Under the pieces are notes generated by a model that saw only the letters and a program-made list of their open reading frames with translations, made no database searches and was not told the origin of the DNA. From contig CANMLG010000016.1 in NCBI GenBank assembly GCA_947498765.1, positions 1 to 64,000 of the forward strand: DNA of 64,000 nt, given 5' to 3'. Shown here piece after piece: positions 48,501 through 56,978 of the stretch. Source of the stretch: an uncultured Aquimarina sp. GTDB lineage: Bacteria > Bacteroidota > Bacteroidia > Flavobacteriales > Flavobacteriaceae. The translations under genes and the position numbers were made by a program. Positions within the stretch are counted from its first letter, which is position 1. Each line of letters opens with the position of its first letter.

Positions 48501-48891
48501 TTTTTGAACTAAAAACACCATTTTTAGATGCTGTTATGATAACTTCGTCTAACTGACTCACGTCTTCAGACAACTTTCCATCGATATTTTTTGTTTCTCC
48601 TAATTGAATAAATATATTTTCAATCACATAATCGGTATAACCTACATAAATTGCAGAAAATTTATAAGGTCCGCCAGGTTTTACATTTGAAATTCGGTAG
48701 TATCCATCTTCATCGGTTAATGCTCCGTATAGTGTTCCCGAATTAACATCAACAACGACAACTTGGGCTCCTAAAACAGGAGTGTCTTTATCATCTGTTA
48801 TTTTTCCAGATACCGCAGATCGGGTTACTCCCTGGGCAAAACTACTTATCGATATAAGCGTTAAAATTAATAAGAGTAGGCTTTTTTTCAT
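45586..48891 (-). CDS. Oar-like TonB-dependent outer-membrane receptor
   Basis: A 1101-residue outer-membrane protein. The signal peptide MKKSLLLLILTLISISSFAQ is followed by a carboxypeptidase-regulatory-like beta-sandwich (about 25-115, VSGKITDDKDTPVLGAQVVV). Next is a plug domain (about 120-250: LDEVIITASKNGV, DFVRLTPQAQIS, SIYIDGA). A 22-stranded barrel follows and ends with an aromatic-rich strand (QMQVGLRYIFK). The regulatory domain, the plug and the length match Oar-type receptors of Bacteroidota and Myxococcus. The substrate is unknown, and no SusD-like partner lies beside it, so it is not a standard glycan-uptake pair. It is transcribed alone with its own promoter box and terminator. 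Confidence 0.92.
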   Translation of the reverse strand: MKKSLLLLILTLISISSFAQGVTRSAVSGKITDDKDTPVLGAQVVVVDVNSGTLYGALTDEDGYYRISNVKPGGPYKFSAIYVGYTDYVIENIFIQLGETKNIDGKLSEDVSQLDEVIITASKNGVFSSKRTGASTAITQSDINKIPQASRSVADFVRLTPQAQISEGNDGFSISIGGQNNRFNSIYIDGAVSNDVFGLAGSGTNGGQTGVNPFSVDAIESYSVQVAPFDVRVSGFAGGAISAITRSGSNNWEGSAYSFLRNQDLVGKTPPELASSGERTKVAKFSSLTSGFRLGGPIIKDKLFFFVNYERGETETPQPFDIERYEGSLNSVSSVDAFRQRVLNRYGYNIGTFDESLTLLSNNITLKFDANLNKDHNLSLKYNLITADNLEARNSDDDNLGFSSGSELFENRTHTLSTELNSTFGNKFANSFVASFTAVRDDRDPDGNPFPSVEIREGRNSINIGAEPFSTANKLDQNVFTLTDNFEIFLGKHSLLVGTHHEFFSVKNVFFPRNFGFYRFNSIEDFINGDNIQEFRRGYSLIGGVGDDSQGSADFKVSQHGVYIQDEFRVLDNLRLTAGFRIDVPVFEDGRSNADFNTFADIDEAKPATDDTKVITNLRGARVGQPIKSQVHYSPRLGLNWDIFDDKTSQLRGGVGIFTSRIPLVWPGGAYNNNGVSQGETRFRSNNDAESARLSELRFNPDINSQLAEPEPGSGVVGGNIDLVDPNIKLPQLAKFNLGFDQKINALTGFVISGDFIYSKTISDVFYENINIIGQESENSVINNGGPDNRPFFNSRRLPELSRYNGITLLRNTSQGNAWNASVTLRKSPVAGFSGSVSYSYGDSEKVFDGSSSILFSNWRSNVTVNGKNNSELGRSSFAQGHRITSNVSYEFEWLKNFKTTIALFYDANQGRPSSYIYGGEALLGDSFDERFDNALLFVPASRDQINLVDLTNSDGEVIRTADEQYADLEAFINGNDYLRSRKGKYAERNGDYPDWNHILDLRLLQDFKINTGGKDHIFQASLDIFNFTNLLNKDWGQIHRFQNAPRANGVSIIDVVENGENPQFNFDRTKVNQESIQRLDDSGINSSRWQMQVGLRYIFK

Positions 48892-48917
48892 AGTAATAGT
48901 TTGAATAAAAATTTAGC

Positions 48918-48925
48918 CAAATTTA
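48918..48925 (-). promoter_or_regulatory. -7 promoter box of the receptor gene
   Basis: The minus strand reads TAAATTTG, a perfect TAnnTTTG match, 26 nt before the receptor ATG at 48891. The rest of the gap up to the hairpin at 49152 shows nothing recognisable. Confidence 0.5.
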
Positions 48926-49151
48926 CTAGTTAGATCTAGGTACTGAGTTTTTTTAATGTAAACAATGAGTGAATTTTAAGTTATTAAATTGTAACGAAAA
49001 CATTGTAATTATGTTTTTTGAGATATAAATTAATTAATATTAAATTACTTGATGCTATTTAAAAACAATTTTAAATTAAGTTGCTAATTTGTAAGATGTG
49101 TGTTTTTATTTAAGTATTTACTTTTTTAAAACAGGACAACAATTTTAATAA

Positions 49152-49179
49152 AAAAACCATCCTGAGAAGGATGGTTTTT
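49152..49179 (-). terminator. Terminator of the aminotransferase gene
   Basis: AAAAACCATCCT and AGGATGGTTTTT form a 12 bp perfect stem with a GAGA loop, 26 nt after the aminotransferase stop codon, and A-rich on the plus side (U-run on the minus transcript). Confidence 0.85.
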
Positions 49180-49205
49180 GAAAATTTTAAAATGTAGATA
49201 TATTT

Positions 49206-50396
49206 TTAGCTTACCGCATTTTTAATACGTTTAATAGCTTCTATAATTTGTTCTTCACTTGCTGCATATGAGATGCGAATACAATTTCCGTTTCCAAAGG
49301 CATCACCAGTAACTGTAGCTACATTCGCTGCTTCTAATAAATAGATGGCAAATTCTGAAGCGTTATTTATCTTTTTTCCGCCTAGAGTTTTACCAAAAAA
49401 GGCAGTTACATCTGGATATACATAAAAAGCACCTTCAGGCTCATTGCATTTAAATCCTTCGATGTCGTTTAATAAGCCTAAAATTAATTTTCTACGCTCT
49501 TTAAATTTATCAACCATATATTGAATACGACTTACTGGCTCTACTAAAGCAGTAATAACCGCGCGTTGCGCAATACAATTGGCACCACTGGTTACTTGTC
49601 CTTGTAATTTGTTACAAGCACGAGCAATATAAGTTGGAGCTCCTATATATCCGATTCTCCATCCAGTCATAGCAAAAGCTTTTGCAACTCCGTTAACTGT
49701 TACAGTGCGGTCATACATATCTTCAAACTCAGCCATTGAGGCATGAGCAGTAACACCATAATTGATGTGCTCGTAAATTTCATCACTTACAACAACAATT
49801 TGTGGGTACTTTTTTAATACATCGGCTAAAGCTCTTAACTCTTCTTTACTATAAATAGACCCACTTGGGTTACAAGGAGAACTATACCAAAGCATTTTAG
49901 TTTTAGGTGTAATGGCAGCTTCCAATTGCTCGGGAGTCATTTTAAAATCACTATCAATTGATGTAGCCACTTCAACAGGAACACCATCAGCTAATTTTAC
50001 AATATCACTATAACTTACCCAGTAAGGACATGGTAAAATAACTTCATCTCCTTTATTTAAGCATACTTGTGCTACATTGTATAAGGCTTGCTTAGCCCCA
50101 GTAGAAACTACAATTTGAGAAGCCTCATAACTTAGATTATTATCTCGTTTAAATTTAGTAATGATAGCATCTTTTAACTCACCATAACCATCAACAGGGG
50201 TATATGAGTTGTAATCATCATTTACAGCTTGTATAGCGGCATCTTTTATGTAATCAGGTGTGTTAAAATCAGGCTCTCCTAAACTAAGACCAATAATGTC
50301 TTTTCCAGCGGCTCTTAATTCACGTGCCTTAGCAGCCATTTCCAGTGTTGCAGATGGTGCTAAACTATTAATTCTTTCGGATAATTGATTACTCAT
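49206..50396 (-). CDS. Class I PLP-dependent aspartate aminotransferase
   Basis: A 396-residue pyridoxal-phosphate enzyme of aminotransferase class I, subgroup I-gamma (aspartate/prephenate type). It starts with the usual family text (LSERINSLAPSATLEMAAKA, then IGLSLGEPDFNTPDYIK). The PLP lysine is Lys239 in NGVAKAFAMTGWRIGY; SSPCNPSG and VVSDEIYEHINYG are the cofactor- and substrate-binding motifs. It converts aspartate and 2-oxoglutarate to oxaloacetate and glutamate. Prephenate activity is possible in this subgroup and cannot be excluded. It follows the desaturase gene with a 20 nt gap, so the two may be co-transcribed. Confidence 0.92.
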   Translation of the reverse strand: MSNQLSERINSLAPSATLEMAAKARELRAAGKDIIGLSLGEPDFNTPDYIKDAAIQAVNDDYNSYTPVDGYGELKDAIITKFKRDNNLSYEASQIVVSTGAKQALYNVAQVCLNKGDEVILPCPYWVSYSDIVKLADGVPVEVATSIDSDFKMTPEQLEAAITPKTKMLWYSSPCNPSGSIYSKEELRALADVLKKYPQIVVVSDEIYEHINYGVTAHASMAEFEDMYDRTVTVNGVAKAFAMTGWRIGYIGAPTYIARACNKLQGQVTSGANCIAQRAVITALVEPVSRIQYMVDKFKERRKLILGLLNDIEGFKCNEPEGAFYVYPDVTAFFGKTLGGKKINNASEFAIYLLEAANVATVTGDAFGNGNCIRISYAASEEQIIEAIKRIKNAVS

Positions 50397-50416
50397 TGTT
50401 ATTTAAATTATATGCT

Positions 50417-51517
50417 TTATGAGGTTAAATTGGGATTTATACCCAAATTTTTTAAATGTCTAAAATGTGCTGCCAAGGCACTTCCCATGCTTTTGTATTC
50501 ATAATAAGGAAGGTTAAATTCACTAGCAGTTTCTTTTATTATTTTAGAAATTTTAGGATAATGTACATGACTAATATTTGGAAAAATATGATGTTCCACT
50601 TGATGGTTTAAACCACCTGTAAACCAGCTTAAAAATTTGTTGTTAGTTCCAAAATTAGTTGTTGTAAATAATTGATGTATTGCCCATGTGTTCTTCATGG
50701 TACCTTCTTCGCTAGGTAAAGGGGTTTCGGTTTCTTCAATGATATGTGCCAGTTGGAATACAGTACTTAAAATTAGTCCAGCTACATAGTGCATTACAAA
50801 AAAACCAAGCAATATTTTGTACCAAGCTATATCTAATACTAGTATAGGAGTAACAATCCATACACTAAAATATAAGATTTTACTAATTATAACTGTTGTC
50901 CACTGTTTTGCAGCGTTAGGAAGCTTTTCGTAAGAAAGTTTGCGCTTTAAATAACGTGCCGTTTGTTTGAAGTCGACAGTAGTTACCCAGTTAACGGTTA
51001 GTAATCCGTAGAGAAATATTGAATAAATATGTTGAAACTTATGGAAGTATTTCCAGTCTGAATGCCTACTAAATCGAATAATACGTCCGGCATCTAAATC
51101 TTCATCATGTCCATGAATATTTGTGTAAGTATGGTGGAGTACGTTATGTTGGACTTGCCAGTTGTATACATTTCCTGCCAAAAAATACATGCTTCCTCCC
51201 ATAATTTTATTTACCCACCTTTTTGATGAGTAAGAGCCATGGTTACCATCGTGCATTACATTCATTCCAATTCCTGCCATGCCAATTCCCATTATTATAC
51301 ATAATAAAAGCATTAGCCATTGGGGTATAGGAGAAAGTAAGATTAAGAAATAAGGAGTTACAAATAAAGTAAACATAACCATAGTTTTAAGGTGTAGTTT
51401 CCAGTTTCCTGTTTTTTTAATATTTTGTTCCTTAAAGTAAGTATTTACTCTACGGTTAAGTGTTTTAAAAAAAGCAGGGGAGTTTACTCGACTAAAACGT
51501 ATTTGGGATCCTTTCAT
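50417..51517 (-). CDS. Membrane fatty acid desaturase
   Basis: A 366-residue integral membrane di-iron desaturase that introduces double bonds into acyl chains. The three histidine boxes are HDGNH (89-93), HNVLHH (124-129) and HQVEHH (305-310). The H/QxxHH third box is typical of front-end or linoleoyl-CoA desaturase-like enzymes, but no cytochrome b5 domain is fused here. Four or so membrane helices surround the boxes (YFLILLSPIPQWLMLLLCII and others). In marine flavobacteria such enzymes adjust membrane fluidity. The regiospecificity cannot be told from sequence. A good -7 box precedes it. Confidence 0.93.
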   Translation of the reverse strand: MKGSQIRFSRVNSPAFFKTLNRRVNTYFKEQNIKKTGNWKLHLKTMVMFTLFVTPYFLILLSPIPQWLMLLLCIIMGIGMAGIGMNVMHDGNHGSYSSKRWVNKIMGGSMYFLAGNVYNWQVQHNVLHHTYTNIHGHDEDLDAGRIIRFSRHSDWKYFHKFQHIYSIFLYGLLTVNWVTTVDFKQTARYLKRKLSYEKLPNAAKQWTTVIISKILYFSVWIVTPILVLDIAWYKILLGFFVMHYVAGLILSTVFQLAHIIEETETPLPSEEGTMKNTWAIHQLFTTTNFGTNNKFLSWFTGGLNHQVEHHIFPNISHVHYPKISKIIKETASEFNLPYYEYKSMGSALAAHFRHLKNLGINPNLTS

Positions 51518-51579
51518 ATAGGTATGTTTCAGGAATAATTTTGTTAATTATATTATAGTTATACTTCCTGTTTAATGTA

Positions 51580-51587
51580 CAAAAATA
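51580..51587 (-). promoter_or_regulatory. -7 promoter box of the desaturase gene
   Basis: The minus strand reads TATTTTTG, a perfect TAnnTTTG match, 62 nt before the desaturase ATG. It is divergent from the rsmG box at 51641-51648. Confidence 0.5.
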
Positions 51588-51640
51588 GGTATTTATATTT
51601 TTTACTCCTCTCAATTTTCCAAAAATAGCAATCTAAAACT

Positions 51641-51648
51641 TATTTTTG
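51641..51648 (+). promoter_or_regulatory. -7 promoter box of the rsmG operon
   Basis: TATTTTTG, a perfect TAnnTTTG match, 19 nt before the rsmG ATG. The two divergent boxes lie 53 nt apart. Confidence 0.5.
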
Positions 51649-51667
51649 TGACTTATTTAAGATCTGT

Positions 51668-52297
51668 ATGCAAGTTATATTAAAATATTTTCCGAATTTA
51701 ACCGAACAACAAATTGAGCAGTTTATAAAGCTAAAGGAAGTATATATTGATTGGAATGCAAAAATTAATGTGGTTTCCCGTAAGGATATTGATCTGCTTT
51801 ATGAAAGGCATGTGCTTCATTCTTTAGGGATTGCCAAGGTGCAAGCTTTTTTACCTGATGCAACTGTAATGGATGTGGGTACTGGAGGAGGGTTTCCAGG
51901 TGTTCCTTTGGCTATTCTTTTTCCAGAGACAAATTTTTATTTGTGTGATGTAATAGCTAAAAAGATAAAAGTAGTTAATGCTGTAGTTGAAGCTTTAAAA
52001 TTAACTAATGTTAAGGCTGAGCAAAAAAGAGCAGGAACTTTTGATACGCAGTTTGATTTTATAGTGAGTAGGGCAGTAACTAAAATGCCTGATTTTGTAA
52101 AATGGGTGCGTAGTAATGTGAAAAAGAAATCAAATCACGAACTTAAAAATGGTATCTTGTACTTAAAAGGAGGTGATTTATCAGAAGAATTAAGTGTATT
52201 TTCGACCAGCAGAGAATATTTGTTAACCGACTTTTTTGAAGAAGATTTTTTTGAAACAAAAAAAGTAGTTCACTTACCGATGAAATATAAAGGTTAG
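51668..52297 (+). CDS. rsmG: 16S rRNA (guanine(527)-N7)-methyltransferase
   Basis: A 209-residue SAM-dependent methyltransferase that modifies G527 in the 530 loop of 16S rRNA; loss of the gene is known to give low-level streptomycin resistance. Motifs: DWNAKINVVSRKDI near the N-terminus, the RHVLHSL segment, the SAM-binding VMDVGTGGGFPGVPLAI (about 66-82), and FDFIVSRAVTKMPDF. The length is normal. It is the first gene of a probable three-gene plus-strand unit with the NRDE protein (53 nt gap) and the next gene. Confidence 0.95.
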   Translation: MQVILKYFPNLTEQQIEQFIKLKEVYIDWNAKINVVSRKDIDLLYERHVLHSLGIAKVQAFLPDATVMDVGTGGGFPGVPLAILFPETNFYLCDVIAKKIKVVNAVVEALKLTNVKAEQKRAGTFDTQFDFIVSRAVTKMPDFVKWVRSNVKKKSNHELKNGILYLKGGDLSEELSVFSTSREYLLTDFFEEDFFETKKVVHLPMKYKG

Positions 52298-52350
52298 GAA
52301 TTAGGATTTTTTTGTAAGTTGTTATAGATTGCATTGACTGATAAAATTAT

Positions 52351-53070
52351 ATGTGTACAGTTACTTTAGTTTCTTTAAATAAGAATAATTTCATTTTAAC
52401 TTCAAATCGAGACGAAGCTATAGGTCGTAAAACTTTACCTGTGGCAAGTTATGATCATGGGCAAAAAAGACTTCTTTATCCTAAGGATGAGGTTGCAGGT
52501 GGAACATGGATAGCAGCAAGTGATGAACAAACAATGATTTGTTTATTAAATGGAGGCTATAAAAACCATGTTAAAACTCATAACTATAGACATAGTAGAG
52601 GAGTGGTGGTCACAGATCTATTGGCTGAAGACAATTTGTGGGAAGCCATGCAGAACTATAATTGTAAGGATTTGGAACCTTTTACTTTGGTGGGAGTGGA
52701 TTGGAATTCGGAACTAAAATTCTATGAATTGGTTTGGGATGGATCTAAAAAACATTTGCAAAAATTGGCCACAACAAGTATGCACATATGGTCGTCTTCA
52801 ACATTGTATACCGATGAGATTAAGCAAATGAGGAAAGATTGGTTAGCAGATTTTAAATTAAATAATAGTATTAATAAAGATTCATTAATTCATTTTCATA
52901 AAACTGCTGGTATAGGTAATGAGTATTATGATTTGCAAATAAAACGAGGTGATTTGCAAACACGTAGTATTACTCAGGTGTCCATTGATGATCAGCATAT
53001 TCAAATGCGTTATGAAGATTTAGTAATTAATAAGGTGTTTCAAAAATCTTTTGAAGCTATAAATATTTAA
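52351..53070 (+). CDS. NRDE (TANGO2-like) family protein
   Basis: A 239-residue protein of the NRDE/TANGO2 family, named for the conserved Asn-Arg-Asp-Glu seen here at residues 19-22 (TSNRDEAIGR). It begins with MCTVTLV; the second-position cysteine and fold resemble Ntn hydrolases. Other family text includes DEVAGGTWIAASDEQTMICLLNGG and RSRGVVV-like HSRGVVVTDLL. Human TANGO2 has been linked to haem and lipid handling, but bacterial function is not established. It has no signal peptide. The next gene starts 6 nt after its stop codon. Confidence 0.9.
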   Translation: MCTVTLVSLNKNNFILTSNRDEAIGRKTLPVASYDHGQKRLLYPKDEVAGGTWIAASDEQTMICLLNGGYKNHVKTHNYRHSRGVVVTDLLAEDNLWEAMQNYNCKDLEPFTLVGVDWNSELKFYELVWDGSKKHLQKLATTSMHIWSSSTLYTDEIKQMRKDWLADFKLNNSINKDSLIHFHKTAGIGNEYYDLQIKRGDLQTRSITQVSIDDQHIQMRYEDLVINKVFQKSFEAINI

Positions 53071-53076
53071 AAATAC

Positions 53077-54045
53077 TTGAATACAGGTAAAATTATCCCC
53101 ATTGCTTTCCCTGATACTTTTGTTCGTTACTCTGAAGAAAAAGTACTAAATTATTTTTTTCCACTAGTAGGTCTAGGTAGGAAGAAATATATAAAGGCAG
53201 GACATGCTATTTTGTTATTAATTGAAAATGCTACAGGTAAGATTCAGTATTTTGATTTTGGTCGTTATATTACGCCTTTGGGTAAAGGAAGGGTAAGAAG
53301 TGCTAAGACAGATGTAGAGTTAGAAATTCCTTTTAAAGCAGAAATATCAAGTTCGGGTCATATTGAAAATATAGAAGCTATTTTATTATGGTTGGATGCT
53401 CATCCTGAAAAAACACATGGTAGTGGACGCTTAGTGGCTTCAGTTTGTCATGATGTTGATTATGCTAAAGCAATTAATTTTTTAAATAATTTACAAGGAC
53501 AAGGGAGTGTTCCTTATTTAACTTTTGGAAATATAGGAAGTAATTGTTCGCGCTTGGTGGCTGATACGTTGATAAATTCGGCAACAGATAAAAAAATAAT
53601 AAAAGTATTAAAACGAAATAGTTCATTTACGCCAAGTCCTTTAGGTAATGTAAAGTATGGGGCTAATGGCGGTAAGATATATAAGGTGTTACATGGCGAA
53701 GTTGGGGTGTATGATGGTCATATGTTAAAAGAGAACTTAACAAATTATTTTGATCCACGCATTCCTGAAATAGCGAATGAGAATCTCGAAAAAATAAAAG
53801 GGAAAGCGCAATTATTATCTGGAATAGGCGCAAGTGCTTATTTTGAGATAGAAGCTATGGACTGTGAGCGTAAATATTTGGTAAAAAGATATACTCCAAA
53901 TTTTAATAAAGATTTTGAGGGGGAATTTGAAGTTGATAAACTAGGTTTTGATATCAATAAAGATTATAAGTTTGTTTACGATTCTAATTGTAGTTACTGT
54001 CACATAATGCAAGAAGGTGTAACTTATAGGTTTGATGTGGTATAA
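53077..54045 (+). CDS. DUF6695-like protein with possible permuted papain-like (NlpC/P60-type) fold
   Basis: A 322-residue protein starting at a TTG codon (53077). No ATG is possible because the same frame carries the stop of the preceding gene 6 nt upstream, so translation is probably coupled to the NRDE gene. I believe it belongs to the flavobacterial DUF6695 family, though I cannot confirm this. A histidine in KAGHAILLLIE followed later by a cysteine in GSNCSRLVADTLI gives the His-then-Cys order of permuted papain-like hydrolases such as the LRAT/NlpC-P60 group. The peptidase or acyltransferase role is inference. It has no signal peptide. A strong terminator follows. Confidence 0.7.
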   Translation: MNTGKIIPIAFPDTFVRYSEEKVLNYFFPLVGLGRKKYIKAGHAILLLIENATGKIQYFDFGRYITPLGKGRVRSAKTDVELEIPFKAEISSSGHIENIEAILLWLDAHPEKTHGSGRLVASVCHDVDYAKAINFLNNLQGQGSVPYLTFGNIGSNCSRLVADTLINSATDKKIIKVLKRNSSFTPSPLGNVKYGANGGKIYKVLHGEVGVYDGHMLKENLTNYFDPRIPEIANENLEKIKGKAQLLSGIGASAYFEIEAMDCERKYLVKRYTPNFNKDFEGEFEVDKLGFDINKDYKFVYDSNCSYCHIMQEGVTYRFDVV

Positions 54046-54056
54046 TATATATTAGA

Positions 54057-54087
54057 GCGAGTTATAGGATTGGTGTCTATAACTCGC
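54057..54087. terminator. Bidirectional terminator between convergent genes
   Basis: GCGAGTTATAG (54057-54067) and CTATAACTCGC (54077-54087) form a perfect 11 bp stem with a 9 nt loop, just before the stop codon of the peptidase gene on the other strand. Confidence 0.8.
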
Positions 54088-54095
54088 GTTCTATT

Positions 54096-56237
54096 TTAAA
54101 GCTTTTTAATTGTTTTGATTCCCATATTAAACAGACTAAAAGCAAATATGTCTGCATATTGTTCTATCGTTTTGCTTATTGGAGTTCCTGCTCCATGTCC
54201 TGCATTAGTTTCTATACGAATTAGTGTTGGATTAGTACCTGTTTGGTGTTCTTGTAGCGTAGCAGCAAATTTAAAACTATGTGCGGGTACCACGCGATCA
54301 TCATGATCGCCTGTGGTTACTAATGTGGCTGGATATTCAATTCCTTTTTTAATATTATGTAAAGGAGAGTATTTTTTTAGGTATTCAAACATTTCTTTAC
54401 TTTCTTCGGCAGTTCCATAATCGTAAGCCCAACCAGCTCCTGCTGTAAAGGTGTGGTAACGTAACATATCCAGTACACCAACTTGACAAATGGCAACTTT
54501 AGCTAAATTGGGTTGTTGTGTTAATGTAGCACCAACTAAAAGACCGCCATTACTACCGCCTCGTATAGCTAAATAATCTGAGGATGTATATTGGTTGGAA
54601 ATTAAAAATTGAGCAGCAGCTGCAAAATCGTCAAATACATTTTGTTTTTTTAATTTGGTCCCAGCAACATGCCATTTTTTACCATATTCTCCGCCACCCC
54701 GTAAATTGGCAACTGCATAAATGCCTCCTTGTTCTAACCAAACAGCGTTTGGAGTGCTAAAACTAGGAGTTAGACTTATGTTGAATCCTCCATAACCATA
54801 TAAAATAGTCGGGTTTTTTCCATTGAGTTTAATTCCTTTTTTATGAGTTATAATCATGGGTATTTTGGTGCCATCTTTAGAGGTGTAAAAAATTTGTTTT
54901 GATTCATAATTGTTAGATTCAAAATCTATATCAGCCTTCCAATATAATTCATAATTGCCAGTTTCAATTGAGTATTTGTATGTGGTCCAAGGAGTATTGT
55001 AATTTGTGAAATTGAAATATAATTCACGGGCATTTTTTTTGGCATTAAAACCACTGGCACTTCCTACGCCAGGGAGTTTAATTTCTCGAATTAATTTTCC
55101 TTCATAGTCATGTTGGTATACCTTGGAAATAGCATCTATACTATATTCTAGAAAAAAATAATTACCTGCGGTAGTAACAGAGAGTACATTTTCAGTTTCT
55201 GGGATGATATCTGTCCAGTTTTTAGGACTCGGATCAGTAGATTGAGTAGTGACAATTTTTTTATTTGGAGCGTCTTTGTTGGTTACTATAAAAAGTTTTG
55301 TTTCAATGTTGTCAATAACATAGCTATCCGAGTCGAAATTGTCTAGTATAGTAATTAGTTTACTATTGGGAGTGCTTAGGTTTTGAATAAATAGTTTGTT
55401 TCCAGAGGTAGACTCGGAAGCAGTAATTACTAAGAATTTTTCATCTTCTGTTAAATATCCCCCAACATATCGATGTTTTTCATTCTCATTACCTCCAAAA
55501 ATTACTTTGTCAGATTTTTGAGAAGTTCCTAATTGATGATAATATAATTTGTGCTGATCCGTTTTTGCAGATAATTCGCTGCCGTCAGGTTTGTCATAAC
55601 TTGAGTAGTAAAAACCTTCGTTTCCTTTCCAGGCAATGCTGCTAAATTTAATATCAACCAGCGTGTCTTCTATAATTTTTTTTGATTCGGTGTTAATGGT
55701 TATAATTTTTCGCCAGTCACTTCCGCCTTCAGATATTGAGTAAGCGGCAAGGCTACCATCTTTAGAAAAATGAATTGAAGAAAGTGATGTAGTGCCATCT
55801 TCTGCAAATGTATTGGGGTCTAAAAAAATTTCATCATTTGTTGTGTCTTTTTTTCTATAAAGGACATATTGATTTTGAAGACCATTGTTTTTATAATAAT
55901 AAGTATATTCTCCTTCTTTAAAAGGAGCGGTTATTTTTTCATAATTCCATAATTTTTCCAAGCGTTTCCGAAATGTTTCTCGATAGGGTATTTTAGTTAA
56001 ATAATCAAAAGTTGTTTCGTTTTGTGTGTTAACCCATTTTTCAGTTTCTGGGCTTCGATCATCTTCTAGCCAGCGGTAAGGATCTTTAATGGGCGTATTA
56101 AAATACGTGTCAATGGAGTCAACCTTTTTTGTTTTTGGGTAATTCACGTTTGTGTTTTTTAATGTTTGTGCTAGGCAGTCGTTTTTTATGGCTAGCGAGC
56201 TTAGTGTTAAAAGCAGTGTTAATTTAAGTTGATTCAT
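54096..56237 (-). CDS. Secreted prolyl oligopeptidase (S9A)
   Basis: About 713 residues from the ATG at 56237, where MNQLKLTLLLTLSSLAIKNDCLAQ is a signal peptide; the ORF continues 13 codons further upstream without a likely start. N-terminal S9 text (DPYRWLEDDRSPETEKWVN) is followed by a seven-bladed propeller (about 80-430). The alpha/beta hydrolase domain then carries the catalytic Ser in RGGSNGGLLVGA, the Asp in TGDHDDRVVPAHSFK and the His in NAGHGAG. The preceding YGGFNIS and ANLRGGGEYG are family signatures. It cleaves short proline-containing peptides. The signal peptide places it in the periplasm, which is common for flavobacterial members. Confidence 0.95.
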   Translation of the reverse strand: MNQLKLTLLLTLSSLAIKNDCLAQTLKNTNVNYPKTKKVDSIDTYFNTPIKDPYRWLEDDRSPETEKWVNTQNETTFDYLTKIPYRETFRKRLEKLWNYEKITAPFKEGEYTYYYKNNGLQNQYVLYRKKDTTNDEIFLDPNTFAEDGTTSLSSIHFSKDGSLAAYSISEGGSDWRKIITINTESKKIIEDTLVDIKFSSIAWKGNEGFYYSSYDKPDGSELSAKTDQHKLYYHQLGTSQKSDKVIFGGNENEKHRYVGGYLTEDEKFLVITASESTSGNKLFIQNLSTPNSKLITILDNFDSDSYVIDNIETKLFIVTNKDAPNKKIVTTQSTDPSPKNWTDIIPETENVLSVTTAGNYFFLEYSIDAISKVYQHDYEGKLIREIKLPGVGSASGFNAKKNARELYFNFTNYNTPWTTYKYSIETGNYELYWKADIDFESNNYESKQIFYTSKDGTKIPMIITHKKGIKLNGKNPTILYGYGGFNISLTPSFSTPNAVWLEQGGIYAVANLRGGGEYGKKWHVAGTKLKKQNVFDDFAAAAQFLISNQYTSSDYLAIRGGSNGGLLVGATLTQQPNLAKVAICQVGVLDMLRYHTFTAGAGWAYDYGTAEESKEMFEYLKKYSPLHNIKKGIEYPATLVTTGDHDDRVVPAHSFKFAATLQEHQTGTNPTLIRIETNAGHGAGTPISKTIEQYADIFAFSLFNMGIKTIKKL

Positions 56238-56483
56238 GGTGTTATTGTGTAATTGAATTTCTTTAAAAGTAATCAAATCAATAACATAAAATAAGAGGAA
56301 AATTAGTAAGGTCTGTTTTTTTTGAGAAATGCAATATAAAATTTAATACTAATGAATTTATTAAAATTGATAGTTGTACCATGTGAATTTTTGTTTAAAT
56401 GGTATTTTTTGGAGAGTTTAACGTGTGGTTTTAGGATTGAAATGTGTAAAAGTGTAGCGTTATTATTTAAAAAGCAACTAAAG

Positions 56484-56870
56484 TTAGTTGATAGCGAATG
56501 GAGCACTTAATTTAAAAGAAGGAATAATTACTTTAAATTTTTTGGTTGAAGTAAAATTAATCATGTTATAGTAACCGTCCATAGATCCAAAAGGAGATGA
56601 TAGTAAGCAACCGCTAGAATAGGTGTGAGATTCTCCTGGTCTTAACACAGGTTTTTTTCCAACAACTCCTTCTCCTTCAACAATTTCGGTGCTATTTAGA
56701 GCATCTTTTATTTTCCAGAATCGTGAAGTTAATTGAACAGAATCTTTACTTTGATTTTCAATAGTAACACGGTAACCAAAGGCAAAGTGAATTTTGTAGT
56801 TCTTATAGAACGTACCCTCGAAATTTGTTTCGACAGATATTTTAATTCCACTTGTAACCTGTTGTACCAT
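56484..56870 (-). CDS. apaG: ApaG family protein
   Basis: A 128-residue beta-sandwich protein of the ApaG/DUF525 family. Signatures: RVTIENQSKDSVQLTSRFWKI, EGEGVVGKKPVLRPGESHTYSSGC and PFGSMDGYY. It is linked genetically to Co2+ resistance and Mg2+ efflux in enterobacteria, but the molecular function is not settled. The length is normal. It is transcribed alone here, between the peptidase and the T9SS plug genes. In the downstream gap 56277-56483 no supported gene is seen. Confidence 0.93.
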   Translation of the reverse strand: MVQQVTSGIKISVETNFEGTFYKNYKIHFAFGYRVTIENQSKDSVQLTSRFWKIKDALNSTEIVEGEGVVGKKPVLRPGESHTYSSGCLLSSPFGSMDGYYNMINFTSTKKFKVIIPSFKLSAPFAIN

Positions 56871-56978
56871 AACTCAAATTACCTAGACTATTTATTTGTG
56901 CATACAATATAGTGAATTTTATAAAAATAATCATCATTAAAAGAGAAATCTGTAGTAAAGAAAAAGGAATATTTTATT

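Noticed and set aside
56303-56506. 67-codon minus-strand ORF between the peptidase and apaG
   Set aside because: It overlaps the apaG 3' end, has atypical composition for a protein (rich in His, Asn and Lys) and no recognisable domain.
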